From Saccoglossus kowalevskii (taxonomy: Eukaryota > Hemichordata > Enteropneusta > Harrimaniidae): a stretch of 45,065 bases of DNA. Where the stretch lies: the NCBI RefSeq assembly GCF_000003605.2, contig NW_003116459.1, forward strand, positions 8,334-53,398, written 5' to 3'. This document shows, piece after piece, positions 34,101 through 43,100 of the stretch; the first letter of the stretch is position 1, and each line of letters begins with the position of its first letter. The position numbers and the translations under genes are program-made. The notes beneath the pieces are model-generated. The model worked only from the letters and a program-made list of their open reading frames with translations. It was not told the origin of the DNA and searched no databases.

Positions 34101-37100
34101 CCACATTTTCTGTCACATATACAAGGTTTGATTCCAAACGACAAAGCATAGGTCTAGCACCAGCAGATTTTAAGGTTTATTGTTTTTTCTTTGTTCAAAG
34201 CGGAAACATGTGGAAGGGATTATTATATAACAGCAGAAATTGCTATATTGGTGTTCATTTCCCACGTTTTACCAGGTTGCTTTATGAGTGATCCCTCCCC
34301 ATAAACCTGAACAACTAGATTCTTTTCTTATTTTACAGTTTGTTGCGCATCCTCACTGCCAGCAGCATCTAATAGAGGGATGGTACAGAGGACTTCCTAA
34401 TTGGCGGCAACAGGGCAAAGTGAAAACATTGTTCGTCATAATTGTCATCTTTTTTTGCTTACCAGTATTATGTTTATCGTACGTGATATCGCCAGAAAAC
34501 AGGGCATCCAAATTACTACGTATACCGTATCTGCGATTCGTGTGTCATACGTCTTCCTCGGTCTGGTTTCTGGTGTTGCTAGGGTTACAGGCTGTGGATT
34601 GGGAGGGAATAGACGATAACGTACACGGGACACCGGATCATGATAAATGGGCTTTCGTTGTGAAACAACAGCAGAGAGTTTCGACGCCTTCATTCACCGA
34701 AATTCTCATAATCTTCTGGATTTTAGGTAAGTTCTTACTTTTTATCAGCCTGTCATCCGCCTAGACCATGGTCCAAATTAAAAACCCAAAAGGTACAGCG
34801 TGTTCCACTAGTATTGCGATATAGACTCCCCGTCACAAGTTTTCGACAGAGTGTATTTCTTTCGTTTTTTTGGAGTACAAAAGAGAAAGAAAAATATTTT
34901 GACAAGATAATTCAGAAATGTATATTAAGAATAATTCATAACGATGCACCCATAACTAATTTCCATAAATACCGATTACAACTCATGCATGAACAATAAC
35001 TTTAATAAATATGATTTTACTTAATATAAATACTGTATTTTTCTGCATAAAAACGAAAGAATTTCATATTGTCGAAAACGGAAAGTCTTTATCGCAGTGT
35101 TCACTGGAATAAAACCATTCCCGGCTTACGTCGAAAACAATTCCTGGTAAGTCCACTGAGTAACCATTGTCTTGAAAAACTTGAATAAGTAATGTAATGT
35201 CAAATGGTTTGAATGTTGCTGGTACCATTCATCAGACATATATTGTCAGTGGTAAGAAATAACAGTATGTCGGTTATTGAACTTAGATGCAAACACTTAA
35301 ATCATAATTTAGGTACAAGTAACTGTCAATCATTCCGCGTGACGATTGTTTTGAAATAAGGATATTTGATCAAATATTAACACTGACGCTATTTCAAATG
35401 GATACAACAACGACGATATAAAGTTGTTGTCTTAGCAACCAGAAAACCCGGAACTCGTCCAAAAATTATTAGTTTCTATCCAAACCCCTGATACAAAGCA
35501 TGGTATTGTCTACGCTGAGACTATATACGGCAGTGTAGCAATGACGTAGCGCAATGTCCAAATATGGGCACATGATATAATATTCGATGTATATTTCAGG
35601 GTTGACATGGCAAGAATGTCGTACGTTATGGAAAAAAGGTGCTAAGTCGTTCATGGAGAACTTTCAGTGGAAAGTGTTTGACTTCATTACCTTATCTTTA
35701 TACTGGGGATGGATAGCCCTGCGTGTCACAGTCACAATTCAGGTAGAGCTATTTATATACATTGAACGACGCAATGTGGTTAAACGCATTGTTTAATATG
35801 GTTGTTTGTTACAGTATGTCTATAAATACATTGAATTATGATTTGAAATGAACAACTAACGTTGCCTGTATGTATCAAAGCAGTGTATTAATATTCGTCT
35901 AGCATATTTTAGAACATGAATGGACATTTCTTAAGCTGTGGTCTCACTGTGCGAAAAATTTTTGTAAGTTGAATTTTGTTTTAACAACCTGAAAGAAACT
36001 GAATCCCATTTTCAATTTGATTTGTACATAATGTAACAAGTTTTAACATTTTAGAATAGGAATATTTATGTTTAGCCATCTCAACTTTCGTTTTAACAAC
36101 CTGAAAGAAACTGAATTCAATTTTCAATTTGATTTGTACATAATGTAACAAGTTTTAACATTTTAGAATAGGAATATTTATGTTTAGCCAAATATTAAAT
36201 AATTCATTATAGTGTAATTTAGGGTTATTGTTAATAGTGTTATAAAATAATGAAGGACGGCCACAGCCAGTTTTACTCATATAGTTATTGTTATATGGCC
36301 ATTAATTAGTCCTTGTGTACATATTTTTGAAGGTGAACATTTTTGCCATAATATTATCAGGGGGAAATTCTTCTCCTCTAGGGTTCTCCACACGTGCCAG
36401 GGGGGAATCTCGTCTCGTCTCTCTATCTCGTCCCCTTGAGGTACGGGATCGGGAAAGTCACTTAAGCTTTACAGTCAAATAGACACACACAACGAAATAC
36501 GTTTCAACTCACGTCTTAGTCGGTTATTCGATCACTCTATAAGACACAGCGCTCTGGGGAAAAGTCCCCAAGACTATCGCAAGGCTGACCCAAGACTCAC
36601 CCAAGACTCTCCAGGACTGCGTCTGTTCTGGTGTACTCGCCAAGACCAGCTAAAAACAACTTTATTCGCTTTCAAAACATTAACCAATTACAAAGCAGTA
36701 AAAAGACTCTAGGGCGTAACCTTCAATCATAAAGCCAATCACACTAAGCACTGAACACATCATATCTTTTGATTAATCGTTCACTACATAAATAACTACG
36801 AATACTAAACTGTCAGAAATAGTAGTCCGAATATCGACGGTTATCTCGTACTTAGTTCCAAATCACTGAGTCGAGTTCAGTTCAGAACCTCGCATAGGCT
36901 TAAACGATGACAGACATAACACAACCAAACCATTCACTCGTAATCAACTAATTAAGTCGATTAACAGATACGTGTAAACAATTTCATCATAATATTACAT
37001 TTTATGTATCCCCAGCCAAATCAAAAACTTTCTTATGTAAATATCATTTAATGGGAGAACAAGATTATGAAACCAATTATTGTCAGTTTATTTATGAAAC

Positions 37101-40100
37101 GGGAGAGCTAGAAACTACAAGCGATCACAAATTGTATGGACAAAAATATATACATATTACAGTTTTAAGAAAAAATAGCGATTTCCTTAAAATTTACACG
37201 CATGTAACCTCAAGGCTGTTTTGGGTGTTGGAGGCAAAAGTTCAAAATCACAGTATGTAAGTATGTGTATGTATTTATGTATGTCGACAGTATAAATAAT
37301 AGAAGGGAAAAATAGTCGAACTTAAATGTCAAGGCCAAAGTAATAATATACACGTGTATAAGGCCTAAACAGTGGATGTTGATATAACTATTAATGAAAT
37401 CTAGTGTAGGTTGATGTCTCCTCAGCGTGTTGTCTGGTTGTAGGAACAATTTCACAAGTTAGCCGGCGCCATTTTCTGTTTATGAAAGCTCAGTGTGGGA
37501 ATATGAATGAACTATTATGTTAATATTGTAATTAATTTATTCATTGCTTTCTCTAGACTACAAAACGGGAACTTCAAATTCCTTTGCCGACCAATATGCA
37601 TACATAAAATTGTACTGTTTTTCTTCTAATTAAAATTGTTTTTGTAACCGCATTTTGTGTAGACGTGCAGAAATTTTTACCTGAGAAATTATTCTATGTA
37701 TTAACATTCTACAAAAAACTGAAATTTCCGTATATTTATAATTATGTCGGTACCCACTTTTTATTTTTAAAAGGAATATACTAGTAACCAGCATGTTTTG
37801 TTTTACTTATTCGCCATCGTGTCCAAAAAATGTTTTCTCAATAATTTGGCCCGTGGTTCCATTTTTTTGCATATAAACTTGTATAACAATAGGTAATTTA
37901 TACACGAAGTATATACAACTTTCTAAACGTTTCATGAAAATATATTAGTCGAACATAACAACCGTGTCAGATTTTCTGAATAGATGGATATCGCGTTTTT
38001 TTTATTAACTGTAGTAAATGTAAATTGTTTATGTTGCACATGCTGTACGAATTATTAGAGTATTCTATAGTATACATATTTCGATGTTGAAGTGTGTAGC
38101 TACCGTCCGATTCACCCTCTCATTCTATAATAATATATAAATATTACCCAATGCACTGATCAGGATTATGACTCTTATTTTTATACAGGAAATGAATCGT
38201 GGAGCCGGCGGCTTATCGAGCATTGATAATAATCTGGATGGGTTTTACCACAAAAATTTAAACTTCTCATTTTTTGAACAGTACAGCGAAGGGTACTTTC
38301 AAGTACCGATGTCGGATTACGATTCGTCAAGCTCACAGACAGAAGAAATCGACTCCGTCATTTCATTGGACAGTTACAACGACTCATTTACGGACATGGA
38401 TGATGAAGACGAATTTGAAGGCAGCGCCACCAACGATTTGATCGAACTACGAATACAAATGGAACACATGAACCACCAGCTTGGAAAAGTACTAACCGAG
38501 CAAAAGAAGTTAGAATCAAACTTGACAGGAATCCTAACCGAAATGACAGAAAAAATGGAAAATATCAACGAGATGATGGAATCGTATAGAGTGATCTCTT
38601 CACAAAGATCGACGGGTTACCCGTCCACCCAGTCCAGCCAGACAACTCGTTTCCGAGGAATGAGCTCTGGTATGTATGGCTCACAATCAATGAACAACCT
38701 TGAGCCGTCAGCCAGAAAACGATGGGATGCTTTCGATCCTGTTCTTATATCAGAAGGTCTGTTTGCAATGGCAAAGGTCCTCACTTTCTTACGAGTAATC
38801 CGTATAACCGTCGTCAGCATGCATGTTGGCCCTATGCAAATATCCCTAGGGAGGATGATGATGGATATAGTAAAGTTTCTAATGATATTTTCGTTGGTAT
38901 GGTTCGCTTTCTCTCTCGGTCTTAATCAGCTTTATTGGTACTATTCGTTCGAGATGAAACTAGACTGCAAAGTTCGCAACGAGACCCAATGTTCTCAACC
39001 ATTTGGCACGTAAGTATTAGTGACATTGTTATATCTAGTCTTTAAAGGTAACTACCGAAAACATTGAATTATAAAGATCTCTTTATTAACAACCAGCGGT
39101 GATCTATACACTACTAAACGCACCGTTTTTCTGAGAAGCTACAACTATCAAATCTGCCACAACTTGACTATCACAAAATTCTAAACGTAGGTGGCGCTGT
39201 TCACATACCTGCTGACAGTGAATGTTAAACATCTCTAGACGACTTGATTGTTCCTTTAATATATAAATATATTTCTATTCCCGTTGAAGAAAGAAATCAC
39301 CAAATATAAAATCAGCGATAATAAAATTTATCTTGTATTTTACGTGTAATTACCAGTCCGTGAAAATAAAAATGTACCCCAAACAGGTAAACATGTTCTC
39401 CCACCTGGTAAAGGAATACTTATAAAGCCAAAACATCAAGACATGTTTTACCTGTCACATATATTTAAATAAACATCATCTATATAAATTTCAGTAATAT
39501 TATTTAAACTCTTTTCTTATTTGTTGGCATAAATATGGGAGTAATGCATTTTGAAATAAATAGGGCATATGTGGGAAAAATATTCATGCAAAATTTCAGC
39601 CAAAACAGAAATCTCATCCAAGACTTGATATTTCAGAAATTATATAGTCTCGATTTCCTATTCCTGATATAAGTATGCCCATATACGTCTGTGCATTGTG
39701 TGATGAGACACTAAAAATAAGTTTCATCTTCAACATCATGATTAAGCCAGTATAGTAGAACTGTAGTAAAACTATATTGTCTATGATTTAACGACATACT
39801 GAATGGGAAACATAAAAAAATGTTTTCATATCAGTGTGTGACATACATATACTTTAATAAAATATATTTTTATTTCCATATTATATAATTTTTAAGTAGA
39901 AGTCAAAACTGTATTCTGTATATTTTTTTTTTGTATTTTTGTCGACGATCGCATGAGTGTCTACATAAATTTGTAATACTTTTTATAACTCTTTGTTATC
40001 ATTCATAGAAGGTCGTTTCTAGACACATAAAACCAATCTACATCGTTGGTGCTACTGTATCAGACTCGGCTTCTTTTTTTGGATTTCTTAGATTTGTTTA

Positions 40101-43100
40101 AAGCGTTGGAGTATTCAGTTTGGAAAACCATTTGTGATCATTCTCCTGCCAGATAGATTGAATTTGTACATGTTTTTGCTTCGAGGATTCTTGTTTGCTT
40201 GGATATCCGTGACATACATTCTTTGAGCTCATTCGATCAGATGAAACGCGGACATTTGGGCACAAGAATAATATCATCGGTGTTTACCATAATGTGTTCT
40301 AAATATCTGAACTTATTTAACAGGTATTGTGCCAATGGAAATCAGTGATGGTTTGGCATCAAGTTCTTAACTGAGATACTTTTGTTTGAATGTAATTAAT
40401 ATAGAAGAACAATTTTCTATAATATGATTCAGAGGCGGCAAATGAACAATACATTTATTGACTCGGTAACAAGACTTTTTATGCAATTGACGCAGTTTCA
40501 CATATTACAGTAATAACCAATATATGCACTAAATAACACTCTGGGTTACACATTTATCCTGAGTAGAACTAATGTAAATTTCATTCAAACAATCCAGAAA
40601 AACCCTCAATACAATATGATCTAGCGAGAGATGGAAAAAATATTTAGTGACGTTTTCTATTTGCTATGTATACTGTATTTGTATGTTCAACATGAAAATG
40701 AAATAACCAGAAAATGTGTCAAAACACTAGCATAAGTATAGCCTACATGTCAGCAAGTTCACAACAGTCAACCAAAAATTTGTTTTCATGCAAGATTGAC
40801 CACAATCTGTTAAAGTAAAAGAAATTATATGTATGAATTTATAGATACACAGCATAAAAATCAAACTTTTCTATGAAATCTTTGTTAAAACTTGCACAAG
40901 TCTTAAGAAAATGCGCGTGATATGTAGGAAACAGTGACATGATAGTTCAACAATGTTCAAAATTGTAAAAATTGTAACATTAGACCTTTTAATGCATCAT
41001 GGGTAAAATCAAAATGGCAGTCTGGTGTCAAACTGAACATGTTTTGTCGAAATCCGTGTTTCTATTTTCAGAATACCAGATGCATTAAATACACTTTTCT
41101 GGGCGTTGTTCGGAGTATCTGAATTGGTAAGTCTAGACATAAAAGGTGCGGATCACTGGTTCACTGAAAGTGTTGGCAGGATACTGTTCGCTGCGTATCA
41201 CGTCATCGGTATGGTTGTACTTCTCAATGTACTCATCGCTATGATGAGTAATACATATACGAAAGTGGAGGTAGGTCATGTTCAAACATTTGCACGTTTC
41301 CATGCATAACCGCCCTCAAGCGGTGATGCACTCCGATATAATTATCACGTGAAGAAGATGTCGTTTACAAATAATAACATTGTTTGGTTGTTCATGCCTC
41401 CGTAATATGGAATGTAGTGCTTTTTACAAACTATTTAATTGTTGGACAGTATTTAATATTAAAAATAGTAGAAACTTTGGAATGATTTGTTTGCTACCAA
41501 TTGACAGCAACGTTAACAATTCGTCGTTTGAGGGCGCCATCACTCGTGACTTTTTGTATTTCACGTATTATAATTGCTGTGCTTTGGATTGCGTACAAAC
41601 ACCTTCCATTTCTTATTTTTATGCTAATTAATAATATATTGTAATGTTGAATTATTAATCAATTAATATTAGTGATTTTAGTGACGTTCAATTTATTAAA
41701 TATTACCTTTGCTCTCTAACAGATTCAGATTCTGAATGTCACAGCGAACTAACGTGTTACGTAATATTGTGCCGAGCCGACATCAATATCGGTTCGAAAT
41801 TGCAATTAACGATAGATATAGTAAATTTCTGCTTGAGTCTGTGCAATCAGCGCAACACCAGTCAATCATTTAATCAATGAATCATAGATAAATATACATC
41901 ACAAAACAAATTTGAAGTTTCAAAGTGGAAATACCACAATCACGTGTTGAACGTAAAACTTTAAAATATGACGTACAAAGCACTGTGAATGTTGTTGGAG
42001 GATGTCGGCTCATATATTTTACGTCTTTTTTATTGTCTATGTGGGTCGATAATTTTAATAAAATGTATAATAAGTAAGCCAGCGTGGCTGTGAAATCTGA
42101 TAATCGACATGCTGCTATGAAAGTGTTCGGAATAGGAGTAATGCAATTGTTTGTACAATAAAGGCCCCCTAGATGAAGTCTAACTGTGACTAAATGGAGC
42201 AATTTATTTTGATTGTCGGCGTCATGTCTACGTGCAGTGCTTTTTGAAACTTAAAAGTGCATAAACAATACGATTCATTTCCGCAACGGGAAACCAATGC
42301 CGCAGTTCATTGCACTGAAAATAGACACAATAGTGTATTGGTCAAACTGCGCACGTTTATCTGGTCGGCACCTTAGCAACTTCGTGCTATATTTTTGAAC
42401 CACATTTTCCTAACTGGTTTATATATGAACTTAGTAACTGATCGGGGATAATTTTGTTTTTCCATTTTTCTTTTATCGTCTCTAACATTCGTAGGAAGAC
42501 GCCGATATCCAATGGAAGTATGCTAGATCACGTCTTTGGGTCAGTTTCTTTGGCGAAGGCCAAACAGTGCCCCCGCCTTTCAACGTGTTGCCATCGCTGA
42601 AATGTATAATTGATCTCTTCAAGCGAATACGACTAAGAATGGCCGGGAAGAAAATAATTGACTTGAAAACTGTGAGTAGTAAATATTATGTCGCGTGCTT
42701 TTGACTAATTTGCATACGCCAATGTCCCATGGTGCACTGCGTGATACGAATGGCAGGTGGTCGTTTTTACATAAACTTAATATGTTCATATATAAAGATT
42801 GTTTACATGACATGCTTGTATTGATTATATCTCTAAATACTTTTTCCTCTTTTTTCAAATCGTTCTGTGCGCCTTTGTTATCCCAACTGTCAACCTCAGC
42901 GAATATATTTCTGTTCTAAAATCGTTTAATTCCCGTAAATATGTTTACAATTTGACGTCTTTGAATAAAATAAAAATAAGAGCAGTATCGCATTACCTGG
43001 TTGGTTAGAAATCAGTATTCTGTACAGATACAATTATTGTAATGTTAATAAAAAAACATGTAGAATTTTGAATCTAAGATTCATTATTATTTATTATTTA

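Larger units (their letters stand above)
35743..38188 (+). other. TRPC gene B intron 5
   Basis: A 2446-nt phase-0 intron, gtagag to tttatacag. It contains a duplicated 101-bp segment (35978-36190) and a GC-richer, mobile-element-like block (about 36358-36660). No further exon recognised. Confidence 0.75.

Noticed and set aside
34401-34693. Alternative-frame and minus-strand open frames over exon 4
   Set aside because: Shadows of the TRPC exon, which alone carries family motifs.
41380-41631. 83-codon open frame in intron 7 as a possible extra TRPC exon
   Set aside because: No TRPC similarity, and exon 7 joins exon 8 directly in phase with the family sequence continuous across the join.
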